Positions 7,878 through 16,072 of a stretch of DNA of 44,614 nucleotides are shown one piece after another. This DNA comes from a bacterium (GTDB lineage Bacteria > UBP6 > UBA1177). Within the stretch, counting starts at the first letter, position 1. Each line of letters opens with the position of its first letter. Location: assembly GCA_017645765.1 (NCBI GenBank), contig JAGCNV010000078.1:1-44614 (forward strand), given 5' to 3'. The notes beneath the pieces were generated by a model, which made no database searches, was not told the origin of the DNA, and was given only the letters and a program-made list of their open reading frames with translations. The translations under genes and the position numbers were made by a program.

Positions 7878-9590
7878 ATGAAGAAAATCAGCGTGTTATT
7901 CGTGATTTTATTTACAGTGCTTTTCTTTGCTGCATGCAGTGAAGATGAAGAAGAAGGTGATGTGACAGGAGATACCGGAAACAGCGGTGAAAACAGCGGT
8001 GGCAACAACGAAGGTAACGGTAATAACGGTGGAGAAGAAACCGGAGATACCGAACAGACTGATAGTGATGCGGAGCCGGTAAACCAAGGTGGAATTTATG
8101 TAACATGTACTCCGGGAGAAACCCATCCATGCTATGAGGGTCCGAGCGGCACTGAGGGTGTCGGTGCATGCAAAGCCGGTGTTGCGACTTGTGTCGAGGA
8201 CGGAACCGACTGGAGCGAATGTGTAGGCCAGGTCCTTCCGAGCCCTGAAATCTGTAGCAACGGAATTGACGAGAACTGTGACGGCGAGGATATGACTCCT
8301 GAAAACGAGATAGATTACGACGGCGACGGATACACTTACTGCACGGGTGACTGCTGCGAAACAGGCTGGGAACCGAACTGCAGCGGAACAGATTCACCTG
8401 AAAGAATCAATTCCGGCGCATTCGAAATGAAAGATAACTACGTTGACGATAACTGCAACGGTCAGGTCGACGAGGTCGAGCACTGTGATGCAGGACTTGC
8501 ACTTACAGTCGGTGATTATGCTGGTAATGCTGAGAAACTTGCAAAGGCAATGGGAGTATGTGCAGGGCTTATTTCTGCGGAACTTTCTCTTGCAGGAGAT
8601 CCGATAACCGAACAGATCGATACCAATCCGGATGCATGCAACCAGGGTGAAAACGGCGGGTGCAACTACAATCCTCAGCCGAGACTCAGCCGCGATATGC
8701 CTTACTACGAAAGCGACTATCAGACTTTTGCAGTAACGAGTATGTTCGGAACTATGATGGCTCCGGAAGACGGCAGCAACATGCTTGCAGTTCTCTCTAC
8801 CGGTCAGTGGAACAGTCCGACGCAAAACGCATCGATCGCGACTCTTGGTGCCGGAGACATGCAGACTGCAAGTACTCTTCCCGAAGACTGGCTTAACATG
8901 ATGCCGGGTTGTGCTGTTCCTAAAGCACCGTCGTGCGGCGGTCAAAATCCGCAGGACGGTCTTACCAACCAGTGCGCCGGCAAAGAAATTCCGGTGGGTC
9001 AGGATCCTATAATGCTCACTTTGAAGATGAAGGTTCCGGCAAATGCAAGAGCTTTTGAATTCAGTCTTTTCTTCATGTCGATCGAATATCCTACAACGGT
9101 TTGCAATGATAACAACTACAACGACTTCTTTGTAGCGCTGCTTGACTCGACATACAACGATAAAAATCCGGGTGCCGAATATATGAATCCATACGACAAG
9201 AACCTTGCAAAAGACGATTTCGGTAATCCGGTGGGCGTAGATCTTGCTCCGGCAGGACTCTTCAAGGCCTGCAACCCGAGCTGCAACAATGCGTTAACAG
9301 GGAATCTCAATAAATGGGGTGCATGCACCGGAGACGAACTTCTCAACGGAACTGGTTTCGGCACAAATGGAAAAACAGGTATGGTCGGATGCTCTGAAGG
9401 TCACGGCGGCACAGGCTGGCTCAGAGTTGTCGGAAACGTAGAACCTAATGAAGAGATCACTCTGAAACTGGTTCTTTTTGAACAGGGAACAGTCGGTTAC
9501 GGTCCCGACCATTCATGGGATTCGACAGTCGTTCTCGATGGTTTTACCTGGCTGCCGACTCCTAAAAAACCTGGTGTTTCACCTAAATAA
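7878..9590 (+). CDS. MopE-motif lipoprotein with choice-of-anchor-L-like domain
   Basis: A 570-residue exported lipoprotein. The signal peptide ends FFAAC (Cys20), followed by a Gly/Asn/Glu-rich linker (about 22-70). Residues about 75-200 are Cys-rich and carry the MopE-type putative metal-binding motifs ICSNGIDENCDGED and YVDDNCNGQVDEVEHCD, plus YDGDGYTYC. The C-terminal region (about 280-560) has the layout of a choice-of-anchor-L domain: an AVLSTG segment, FFMSIEYPTTVCNDNNYNDFF, a Trp-Leu strand near WLRVVGNVEP and a final DSTVVLDGFTW. Proteins of this kind are typical secreted or surface proteins of Myxococcota and relatives. Metal binding is suggested by the motif name only. A strong GGAGG site precedes the start; it appears monocistronic. 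Confidence 0.88.
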   Translation: MKKISVLFVILFTVLFFAACSEDEEEGDVTGDTGNSGENSGGNNEGNGNNGGEETGDTEQTDSDAEPVNQGGIYVTCTPGETHPCYEGPSGTEGVGACKAGVATCVEDGTDWSECVGQVLPSPEICSNGIDENCDGEDMTPENEIDYDGDGYTYCTGDCCETGWEPNCSGTDSPERINSGAFEMKDNYVDDNCNGQVDEVEHCDAGLALTVGDYAGNAEKLAKAMGVCAGLISAELSLAGDPITEQIDTNPDACNQGENGGCNYNPQPRLSRDMPYYESDYQTFAVTSMFGTMMAPEDGSNMLAVLSTGQWNSPTQNASIATLGAGDMQTASTLPEDWLNMMPGCAVPKAPSCGGQNPQDGLTNQCAGKEIPVGQDPIMLTLKMKVPANARAFEFSLFFMSIEYPTTVCNDNNYNDFFVALLDSTYNDKNPGAEYMNPYDKNLAKDDFGNPVGVDLAPAGLFKACNPSCNNALTGNLNKWGACTGDELLNGTGFGTNGKTGMVGCSEGHGGTGWLRVVGNVEPNEEITLKLVLFEQGTVGYGPDHSWDSTVVLDGFTWLPTPKKPGVSPK

Positions 9591-9616
9591 TCAGTTAAAA
9601 AGTCTTAAATTTTTCT

Positions 9617-9634
9617 AAAAAACCGAGGTTTTTT
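9617..9634 (+). promoter_or_regulatory. A/T-armed palindrome over the amidohydrolase ribosome site
   Basis: AAAAAACC-GA-GGTTTTTT, eight-base arms around two central bases, directly before the ATG at 9636. The central GAGG is the only ribosome-site candidate, so a hairpin would hide it. A realistic loop would open at least one pair and the stem is mostly A-U, so any effect may be weak. It could also be a chance feature. Confidence 0.3.
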
Positions 9635-9635
9635 C

Positions 9636-10817
9636 ATGCTTTCCAAAATGTTTATTCCTTATCTGCATGATTCTCACAGCCACTTCACGCTCTATGCCGG
9701 AATGTTCAAATCGATATGTCTGAAAGAGGTTAAAACCAAGGAAGCAGCTTTGAATTTGTTTGCAAAACTTGAGGACGGAAAACTCAATTCGGCTTACGGC
9801 TGGAACAGCGGATTCTTTTCTTTGGAAAAATCTGAGCTTAACAAGTTTCCGCCGCTCATAATTTCGAATCTGTCGCTTCACGGTTTTGTGATGAATGAAG
9901 GGGCAAAAAAGCTGCTTCGCCCTGATTTTACCGAGATAATCGATAACTACGAAAATCCTGACTGGTGCGAAGAACACGTGACTGAACTTCTCCTTTTCTT
10001 CGTGCAGATCCTCCCTTCGACCATTGAAACAATGCAGGAATTTGCCGATTTTCTTCTGGAGGAATGCGGAGTTTATGAAATTGAGGATATGCTGCTTCCG
10101 ACGCAGGAAATATTCGAGACTATCGATAATTCATCACTCAAAAACCGCGTTTCGTTCTGGGCCGATATCAATACTTTCCGCAAGCTGCCCGATCCGATAA
10201 AAAAGAGGATCAGAGGAATCAAACTTTTTACAGACGGCGCTAACGGTTCATGCACCGCAGCTTTGAGCAGTCCTTACATAAACGGAATGAAAGGCGTTCT
10301 GACTTACACGACTCCGCAGCTTGCCGGACTTCTCGAAGAAGCCGCTTCCACTGCAAACGGTGTTGCAATCCACGCTTTGGGCGATATCGCGGCAAAACAG
10401 GTGGTAGATGCCGCAGAAATCGTTAGAAAGCACGGAAGTTCCCAGTTTATCAGGCTTGAACACGCCCAGTTTATTGATTTGGAAACAGCGAAAAGGGCGA
10501 AAAATGCAGGGATAGTTCTTTCGATGCAGCCCAATTTCACCGAAGATTCGCTTATATACAAAGACAGGCTGCCTGACGGTTTTGCCGAAAGGAACAACCC
10601 ATTCAGAATGCTTATCGACAAAGCTGGTTTTGTTCCGGGAAAAGATATGTTTTTCGGCTCCGACGGAATGCCGCACGGCGTAAAATTCGCGCTGAAGCAG
10701 TCGCTTTGTCCTGTTTTCGAGCAACAGAGGCTCACTTTGAGCGAGTTTATGGCAGGCTACTGCATTGATAAAAAGCACGGCGTTTATGAATTCGATCCGA
10801 CTGAAATTTTCGGCTGA
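9636..10817 (+). CDS. Amidohydrolase family 3 (YtcJ-like) hydrolase, short form
   Basis: Probable metal-dependent hydrolase of the TIM-barrel amidohydrolase superfamily. Visible metal and active-site motifs are DSHSH (about 13-17), LFTDGANGSCTAAL (about 196-209), AIHALGDIAAK (around 246), RLEHAQFI (around 276), LSMQPNF (around 296) and the Asp in FGSDGMPHG (around 346). At 393 residues it is much shorter than typical YtcJ-like enzymes of about 530. It starts directly at the HxH motif and lacks the N-terminal beta-sandwich strands, and it also has a reduced C-terminus. Substrate cannot be told. ispG begins eight bases after its stop, so the two are likely cotranscribed, though no pathway link is obvious. 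Confidence 0.85.
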   Translation: MLSKMFIPYLHDSHSHFTLYAGMFKSICLKEVKTKEAALNLFAKLEDGKLNSAYGWNSGFFSLEKSELNKFPPLIISNLSLHGFVMNEGAKKLLRPDFTEIIDNYENPDWCEEHVTELLLFFVQILPSTIETMQEFADFLLEECGVYEIEDMLLPTQEIFETIDNSSLKNRVSFWADINTFRKLPDPIKKRIRGIKLFTDGANGSCTAALSSPYINGMKGVLTYTTPQLAGLLEEAASTANGVAIHALGDIAAKQVVDAAEIVRKHGSSQFIRLEHAQFIDLETAKRAKNAGIVLSMQPNFTEDSLIYKDRLPDGFAERNNPFRMLIDKAGFVPGKDMFFGSDGMPHGVKFALKQSLCPVFEQQRLTLSEFMAGYCIDKKHGVYEFDPTEIFG

Positions 10818-10824
10818 GGTGAAA

Positions 10825-11898
10825 ATGAAAAAATCTAGAGTCATAACTTTGGGAAAAGTGAAGATCGGCGGAGACAACCCTCCGGTGATACAGACGATGA
10901 TAACGACTCCTTTGACAAGGCCGGAGGATGCTCTGCGTGAAGCAAACCGCGCGCTTGATCTCGGCTGTCAGCTTGTAAGAACGGCGTTCAAACACATTTC
11001 CGAACTCGACGGGTTGAAGTATTTAGTCGCGAATTTCAAAGGTGAAATAATCGCAGACATCCATTTCGACTACAAACTCGCCCTTGCGGCAATTGAAGCA
11101 GGAGTGAGCGGAGTGCGCTTCAATCCCGGCAATGTCGGAGGTGCGGACAAAGTTGACGCAATAATAGAATCGGCGAAAAAACGCCCTGAACTTGCTGTCC
11201 GAATCGGTGTCAACGGCGGATCGCTTGATAAAAATATCCTCAAAAAATACGGCGGAGTAACTTGGGAAGGGCTTGTCGAAAGCTCGCTTTTCTGGGCGGA
11301 TTACCTTGAAAAAGAGCATAATTTCTTTAATTTCAAAATTTCGGCCAAGGCTTCGAATGTCATGGAAACAGTCGCAGCGTGCCGCAGGATCCGCGAAGGT
11401 AGCGACGCTCCACTTCATGTCGGAATTACCGAAGCAGGCGGTGGAAAACACGGAATAATCAAAGGAACCGCCGGAATTGCAATTCTTCTTTCGGAAGGAC
11501 TTGTCGACACGTTCAGAGTGAGCCTCACGGCACCGATCGAAGAGGAACTGAGGACTGCAAACATGATCCTGAAGTCGCTTGGAATATTAAGAACCGGCGG
11601 CGAGATCGTAAGCTGCCCGACATGCGGCAGGACTCACGGCAAAGTTATCGAATATTATAACCGCCTTGAAGCCTGGTTTGATGAAGAAAAGTGGTGGATG
11701 AAACCTGCTCTCAAAGTCGCCGTCATGGGCTGCGAAGTCAACGGCCCGGGAGAGGCTCGTGAGGCCGACCTCGGCATCGCGCTCGGTAAGGATTGCGCCC
11801 TCTATTTCGAAAAAGGGGAAATCGTCAGAAAATTTGATGACCAGGATGAAGCGTTCGGTTTTTTGATTGAAAAAATCAAAAAAATCTGGAAATCGTAA
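10825..11898 (+). CDS. ispG: 4-hydroxy-3-methylbut-2-enyl diphosphate synthase
   Basis: Penultimate enzyme of the MEP isoprenoid pathway; it converts methylerythritol cyclodiphosphate to HMBPP using a 4Fe-4S cluster. The chosen ATG at 10825 follows GAGGTG and gives 357 residues, close to the normal bacterial short form; the open frame reaches back to 10765 inside the amidohydrolase. Cluster ligands are visible: C264 and C267 (SCPTCGRT), C303 and E310 (MGCEVNGPGE). The TIM-barrel part has ADIHFDYKLA and VRFNPGN. The usual QSMTNTDT motif is replaced by QTMITTPLT, a mild divergence. It is a companion of ispC in this window (20602-21750), though in another operon. Confidence 0.96.
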   Translation: MKKSRVITLGKVKIGGDNPPVIQTMITTPLTRPEDALREANRALDLGCQLVRTAFKHISELDGLKYLVANFKGEIIADIHFDYKLALAAIEAGVSGVRFNPGNVGGADKVDAIIESAKKRPELAVRIGVNGGSLDKNILKKYGGVTWEGLVESSLFWADYLEKEHNFFNFKISAKASNVMETVAACRRIREGSDAPLHVGITEAGGGKHGIIKGTAGIAILLSEGLVDTFRVSLTAPIEEELRTANMILKSLGILRTGGEIVSCPTCGRTHGKVIEYYNRLEAWFDEEKWWMKPALKVAVMGCEVNGPGEAREADLGIALGKDCALYFEKGEIVRKFDDQDEAFGFLIEKIKKIWKS

Positions 11899-11910
11899 TT
11901 ATCGATAAGA

Positions 11911-11977
11911 ACAATTCGCCGCCTTTCGAAATGTCGGAATTCGATAATTCGATATATCGACAAAATTCTGCGGCGTC
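11911..11977 (-). repeat. 8-bp-period intergenic repeat element, copy A
   Basis: Lies between the convergent ends of ispG and the O-methyltransferase. Read on the minus strand: GACGCCGC, a short T-rich link, then five units of the form TCGNNNNN (11960 down to 11922) with lengths 8-8-7-8-8, ending TCGAAAGG, then GGCGGCG (11923-11917) and AATTG. The outer CGCCGC (11917-11922) and GCGGCG (11970-11975) are inverted. Clearly related to copies B, C and D by order of parts, by the terminal unit and by the arms. No second CGT array is attached here. Confidence 0.8.
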
Positions 11978-11982
11978 AGAAA

Positions 11983-12612
11983 TCAAATCTTCAAACTTAT
12001 TGTCAGGCCGTGGCCTATTGGCAGGATCGTGCTGAAAAGTTTTTTGTGTGCGAAAACGGCGCGGTTGTAGTCGTGGGTGTAGTCGCCAAGTCCGCTGCGG
12101 ACTGTTTCCGTGACTCTGAAAAGGGAGTCGTCTGCTGCAATGATGCCGCCTTTTTTGCAGAGTTTAACAGTTGAATCAAGAAGCATCGGATACAAATATT
12201 TTCCGCAGTCCTGAAAAATGAGATCGAATTTTTCCCCAATTTCTAGAAGTTCCGCGACTTTTGTTTCAGCTTTGCCGTGATAAAGCTCGATTATGTCGCC
12301 GTAACCCGATGCCGCGATATTTTTTTCCGCTTCTGCGAAAATCCTGTCGTGACCTTCGACGGTGATGATTTTTCCGCCAGTTTTTCTCAGTGCGGAAGCC
12401 ATCCAGATTGCAGAATATCCGTTGCTTGTGCCGAGTTCGAGAACCGATTTTATTTTCTTTGCCTGAATCAGAAAAACGAGAAACTTTCCGACTTCGAGCT
12501 CGATCATCGGCTGGATGTCGTTGCGGCTTCTGTTCGATTTTTCGAGTTCGTCCAGAAAATCGGCATCGTGTTTTATGAAATCCCTTAAATACTGCGCTGT
12601 TCTTGCGTCCAT
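11983..12612 (-). CDS. Class I SAM-dependent O-methyltransferase
   Basis: Predicted methyltransferase of the O-methyltransferase family 3 (caffeoyl-CoA/catechol type), 209 residues. The SAM-binding motif I is VLELGTSNGYSAIWMA (about 56-71); an acidic motif II, ITVEGHD, and FDLIFQDCGK with the usual Asp follow, then GGIIAADDSLF. Such small bacterial enzymes methylate hydroxyl groups on small molecules; the substrate cannot be read. A GGAG site precedes the ATG. It is the last gene of the U32/sigma/anti-sigma operon, 19 bases after the anti-sigma factor, but it need not be functionally tied to that pair. Confidence 0.9.
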   Translation of the reverse strand: MDARTAQYLRDFIKHDADFLDELEKSNRSRNDIQPMIELEVGKFLVFLIQAKKIKSVLELGTSNGYSAIWMASALRKTGGKIITVEGHDRIFAEAEKNIAASGYGDIIELYHGKAETKVAELLEIGEKFDLIFQDCGKYLYPMLLDSTVKLCKKGGIIAADDSLFRVTETVRSGLGDYTHDYNRAVFAHKKLFSTILPIGHGLTISLKI

Positions 12613-12631
12613 ATTTTCTCCTTTTTTGCAG

Positions 12632-13438
12632 TTAAAAGTTGGTGTTTATGAGTTTCACCATTTTCGCGGCGGCATTGCTTTCGTCTGAAACCATGAGGTA
12701 GTTGTTGCCGGAATTCTGCCAGTAGATCATCTCTTTTCCGCCGTCGCTGCGGTGACGCGCCTTGCAGATGTCGTCTTTTTTGACGAGGCAGTCGCTTCCC
12801 GAAAAAAGTTTTTCAAGCTGCTCGTTCCGCTTCGAAAGAAAGAGTGTTCCCCTGATGTTGTCCTCATTGGAATCGAGGGTTATTTTTGCTGTCGGAGTGG
12901 CTGCGATGGAGGTGAATCTTCCGCTTATTTTCGGTCTTTTGGTAAATTCGGAGAATGTTACCGTTTTGAATTTTTCCTTCAGTTCGTTCTGGGCAGCCTG
13001 ACTGTTTCCGAATTCATCCGGCAAAGCCTGACTGTGCGCCGTCATTATCTCGTCAATTATGATGTTGTTCTCTTTCTCTATTCCGGCAATCGCGAAAATG
13101 AAGGCGAATACAAGGCACGAAAAAGAGAAAAACGAGAAGGCGAGAGTTGCCGCGCGGTTTTGGAAAAGATTCTTTATTGATTCGATAAGTGTCGGTTTTT
13201 GTTTCGATTTCTGGTCTATCAGTCTGAGAAAGCCCTCTTTTTCGATGATCGAAAGTTTTTCGTTTTCGGCAAATGCCGAAGTGATTTTCTTCGTTGCGAG
13301 GATTGCCTCGTATTTTCTGCGGCATTCGGAACATTCTTTCAGATGCGCCGCAACTTCCGCGCTTTCGAGGTAATCAAGTTCTCTGTCGGCGAACTGTTCG
13401 ATAAAAAGTTCGTTGAAATCACACTTTTCCTTAAGCAT
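12632..13438 (-). CDS. Anti-sigma factor with N-terminal zinc finger
   Basis: A 268-residue single-pass membrane protein. Residues about 1-45 form a zf-HC2 (ZAS) domain with HLKECSECRRKY, the H-x3-C-x2-C signature that holds an ECF sigma factor in the cytoplasm. A membrane helix lies around 95-120 (LAFSFFSFSCLVFAFIFAIAG), followed by a periplasmic domain of about 145 residues with two cysteines (in SDCLVKKDDICKA) that could be disulfide-bonded. Its ATG overlaps the end of the sigma gene by eight bases (ATGCTTAA), which couples translation and supports a cognate pair. Release of the sigma factor would need a signal sensed by the periplasmic part; that signal is unknown. Confidence 0.92.
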   Translation of the reverse strand: MLKEKCDFNELFIEQFADRELDYLESAEVAAHLKECSECRRKYEAILATKKITSAFAENEKLSIIEKEGFLRLIDQKSKQKPTLIESIKNLFQNRAATLAFSFFSFSCLVFAFIFAIAGIEKENNIIIDEIMTAHSQALPDEFGNSQAAQNELKEKFKTVTFSEFTKRPKISGRFTSIAATPTAKITLDSNEDNIRGTLFLSKRNEQLEKLFSGSDCLVKKDDICKARHRSDGGKEMIYWQNSGNNYLMVSDESNAAAKMVKLINTNF

Positions 13439-13982
13439 CTTTCCTTTCCTTTTTCGTAACGATATTCAATTCTTCCGCCTCTTTTCCAAGCACTTTCTTG
13501 AGAAAATTTCTGCCACGGTGAAGTCTGCTCATGACGGTTCCGACAGGGATCGCAAGAGTCTGCGCGGTCTCCTCGTAAGATAAACCGTCAATGTGGATCA
13601 TGACGATGACTTCGCGGTATTCTGCCGGCATGGTTTCGAAAACTTCGCGGATTTTCTCTTTAAGTATCGGATCGCTCAGATCTTCAGGAGATATGCGTGT
13701 ATCGGGAAAATCTATGATCCCTGAATCATCATCGTCTTTCGCAAGGTCCGAGTACGATATCTCGCCGATCACCGCGTCGTGCTTGATCTTGTTGATGTAG
13801 TTGTTTTTCAGGATCCTGAAAATCCACGATCTGAAGTGCTCTTCCTCTTTGTAAAGATGCTTCTTCGAAAGGACAGTGACAATTGTGTCCTGCATCAGAT
13901 CAAGCGCCTTTTCGCGGTTTCCCGTGATGAAAAGCGCGTAGTTGAAAATCTTGTCGAGGTTTGTTTTCAGTAATTCTTCCAT
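13431..13982 (-). CDS. ECF-type RNA polymerase sigma factor
   Basis: Alternative sigma-70 factor of about 183 residues from the ATG at 13982. The open frame runs to 14171, but that extension lies in the preceding barrel gene and lacks family features. Region 2 spans about 5-70 (REKALDLMQDTIVTVL, then HFRSWIFRILKNNYINKIK); region 4 spans about 115-170 (MPAEYREVIVMIHIDGLSYEETAQTLAIP followed by GTVMSRLHRGR, the DNA-reading helix). There is no region 3, as expected for ECF factors. It is followed directly by its anti-sigma gene. Upstream genes in the same operon encode a barrel protein, a DUF4911 protein and a U32 peptidase. Confidence 0.95.
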   Translation of the reverse strand: MEELLKTNLDKIFNYALFITGNREKALDLMQDTIVTVLSKKHLYKEEEHFRSWIFRILKNNYINKIKHDAVIGEISYSDLAKDDDDSGIIDFPDTRISPEDLSDPILKEKIREVFETMPAEYREVIVMIHIDGLSYEETAQTLAIPVGTVMSRLHRGRNFLKKVLGKEAEELNIVTKKERKDA

Positions 13983-14043
13983 AATCAGTCCCGAAATGAA
14001 CAACGCGAAATAAACAGCGGAAAAATGAAAAATATTCCGAAAA

Positions 14044-14619
14044 TTATTGCCAGAGGAAAACTTCTGTAGAAAGAACGAGGTTAAAGTAAAAATGATTCCT
14101 TTCGACAAAGTATCTTCCGGCTGCCGGAGCAAGGTAGATGTTAACAGAATCATGAGGGGAAACATATGCACCGAGCCTTAGTTCAAGGGCGACTCTGGGG
14201 TCGGAAGTTTCGGTCGGGTCAGCTGTCACGATAGTCAGGATCTCGCCTTTGAATCCGGAAAGTTTTACTCCGGCAGATATCGTTGCACCCGCTTCGCCGC
14301 CTAAAAATATTCTATTGAATTTACGGTTTGTGAGGAAAATTCCGTCTAATTTCAAAAGTCCGGCAACATGTTCGCTGTCGATCCACTGCCAGGCTATGCC
14401 GAATTTGAGTCCGGGATTCTGGAATCGGTTCACCATGAGACCGAAGTCGAGATTCAGATACTTTATCAGCGGTGCGTTGTAGAGAAAATTCGATTCCTCG
14501 AGCGACACCATGAGCGAAAGAGACGGCACTTTGTTTCCTGAAATCCTGTCGTTAAGAACTGCGTGTAGGTTCGCGGAAAAAAGGGCGATAAATATTAAAA
14601 CAAAAATCTTTTTACTCAT
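14044..14619 (-). CDS. Exported outer-membrane beta-barrel-like protein
   Basis: A 191-residue protein with a signal peptide (about 1-20, ending SANLHA). The mature part alternates hydrophobic and polar residues in short strands (for example NLDFGLMVNRF, GLKFGIAWQWI, EAGATISAGVKLSGF, RVALELRLGAYVS, FYFNLVLSTEVFLWQ), with an aromatic near the end. This fits an eight-strand outer-membrane barrel or a related envelope protein. No family is recognised. Its start overlaps the end of the DUF4911 gene by eight bases (ATGAGTAA), and the ECF sigma gene follows 61 bases later, so it may be a target or sensor partner of that system. Confidence 0.7.
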   Translation of the reverse strand: MSKKIFVLIFIALFSANLHAVLNDRISGNKVPSLSLMVSLEESNFLYNAPLIKYLNLDFGLMVNRFQNPGLKFGIAWQWIDSEHVAGLLKLDGIFLTNRKFNRIFLGGEAGATISAGVKLSGFKGEILTIVTADPTETSDPRVALELRLGAYVSPHDSVNIYLAPAAGRYFVERNHFYFNLVLSTEVFLWQ

Positions 14620-14824
14620 GGCTTTTCTTTATCTCTCTTAAAACTGATTCGATCACGCGGTCGAAATCCCTCGAGCTTTCCATCGTCGTGAAGCAGTCAA
14701 GCGTCAGAATCCCGTCCTTTTTCTCAAGTGTCGAAATCAAACCTAAATTTTCGTGGCTTTCGATCGTAAAATGGAAATAGAAATTGTCTTTCGCAGTCAT
14801 TTTTATCACTCTATGCCACGCCAT
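14612..14824 (-). CDS. DUF4911-like small protein
   Basis: A 70-residue cytoplasmic protein with the pattern FHFTIESHENLGLISTLEKK then GILTLDCF, followed by a C-terminal helix. It resembles DUF4911, a small domain found next to U32 peptidases in former Deltaproteobacteria. Start choice: the ATG at 14824 has GAGGAG eight bases before it; a TTG two codons earlier is less likely. It overlaps the U32 peptidase by 14 bases and the barrel gene by eight, so translation is probably coupled through all three. Function unknown; the assignment rests on length, residue pattern and neighbour. Confidence 0.7.
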   Translation of the reverse strand: MAWHRVIKMTAKDNFYFHFTIESHENLGLISTLEKKDGILTLDCFTTMESSRDFDRVIESVLREIKKSHE

Positions 14825-16013
14825 TTTCAACTCTCCTCAAAATGGAGTAGGGGATAAAGTTTCCTTCAAGCAGGACGAATTTTGAGTGGTTCGCGACTCT
14901 ATCCTGCGTTCCGTCGGTGAAAGTAAGTATTTCCGGCAGTTTGTAGGTTCTTGTATGACCGCTGGGTTCTAAGATTTCAACTGTTTTGCCTCCTTCCATG
15001 TGGTTTCTGACTTCGGCGATGCAGCAGTTGTTCTCTTTTTCTTCAGTGATATTTGCCACAAATTCGGCTTCGGAGTTCGAGCCGTCGCCGCCAATCTGGT
15101 AGTCGTCCGGAGTGACGCCGCCTTTCATGAAACCGGTGGAGTAGCCTCTGTTTTTGACGCGGTTTAGAAGCGTTTCGATCTCTTCACGCGGAATGTTTTC
15201 GCCGTCAAGAAGTCTTCTGTAAAGCGAAACGACCGAAGCGACATAGTGGATCGACTTCATTCTTCCTTCGATCTTGAACGAGTCAACGCCGAGTTCTTTG
15301 AGCGGAGCGATGTAGTCGAAAAGGGCGAGTTCCTTCGGGTTGAAGATGTAAGTTCCGCGTCCGTCCTCGCCGACAGGCATGTATTCGCCTTCGCGTTTTT
15401 CCTCGACTACGGCGTATTTCCAGCGGCAGGGATGAGTGCATTCGCCGCGGTTCGCCTTTCTTCCGGTGAGCCAGTCGCTTATAGCGCATCTGCCCGACAT
15501 GCTGAAACAGACTGCGCCGTGGACAAAAACTTCGATCTCCGCTTCTTTGTATTTGTTCTGCGCGATCTCCTTGATTTTTTCAAACGAAAGCTCACGTGCC
15601 AGATTTACCCTTTTCGCGCCGTAATCGTAGTATGCGTTCACGGTTTCCCATGAAACGGTGTTTGCCTGCGTCGAAATGTGGAGCGGCACTTTGAGACCAG
15701 CTTTTTTGAGTGCAGTTATTACGCCGAAATCGCTAACTATGAACGCGTCGGCTTTGCATTCGGCAAGCTGTCCCGCAGTTTCAACAAGGTCTTTGTATTC
15801 GTCTGAATATGGGTAGATATTCAGAGTTATGTAGCCTTTTTTGCCGTTTTTGTGAAGCCTTTCAAGGGCTTTTGCGGCATCATCGAGAGTGAAATTCCCT
15901 GCAAAAGAGCGGAGAGAAAACCTGTCAACACCAAAATATATCGCATCAGCTCCGTAAATATCGGCCCAGACGAGCTTTTCAGGATTTCCGGCGGGAGCGA
16001 GAAGTTCAGCCAT
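14811..16013 (-). CDS. Peptidase U32 family protein (TrhP/YegQ-like)
   Basis: A 400-residue TIM-barrel protein of the U32 family. The N-terminal MAELLAPAGNPEKL and GADAIYFGVDRFSLR are typical, and the family signature is complete in VFVHGAVCFSMSGRCAIS (about 165-182), followed by GECTHPCRWKY and DSFKIEGRMKS. Members long called collagenase-like peptidases are now linked to prephenate-dependent hydroxylation of tRNA U34 (TrhP) or of 23S rRNA (RlhA); the length fits the TrhP-type subgroup with a C-terminal beta-barrel domain (about 310-400). First gene of the operon that also holds the sigma/anti-sigma pair. The ribosome site is AGAGGTG. Specific substrate is inferred, not shown. Confidence 0.92.
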   Translation of the reverse strand: MAELLAPAGNPEKLVWADIYGADAIYFGVDRFSLRSFAGNFTLDDAAKALERLHKNGKKGYITLNIYPYSDEYKDLVETAGQLAECKADAFIVSDFGVITALKKAGLKVPLHISTQANTVSWETVNAYYDYGAKRVNLARELSFEKIKEIAQNKYKEAEIEVFVHGAVCFSMSGRCAISDWLTGRKANRGECTHPCRWKYAVVEEKREGEYMPVGEDGRGTYIFNPKELALFDYIAPLKELGVDSFKIEGRMKSIHYVASVVSLYRRLLDGENIPREEIETLLNRVKNRGYSTGFMKGGVTPDDYQIGGDGSNSEAEFVANITEEKENNCCIAEVRNHMEGGKTVEILEPSGHTRTYKLPEILTFTDGTQDRVANHSKFVLLEGNFIPYSILRRVENGVA

Positions 16014-16038
16014 TACACACCTCTAAAAAAACCGTTGA

Positions 16039-16067
16039 ATTAACACGGGAAAAGTGCTTGAAGTCAA
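16039..16067 (-). promoter_or_regulatory. Candidate promoter of the U32-sigma operon
   Basis: TTGACT (16067-16062) and GTTAAT (16044-16039) on the minus strand, 17 bases apart, about 25 bases ahead of the ATG at 16013. This would drive the six-gene operon down to 11983. The -10 hexamer is imperfect. Confidence 0.4.
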
Positions 16068-16072
16068 GTTTT

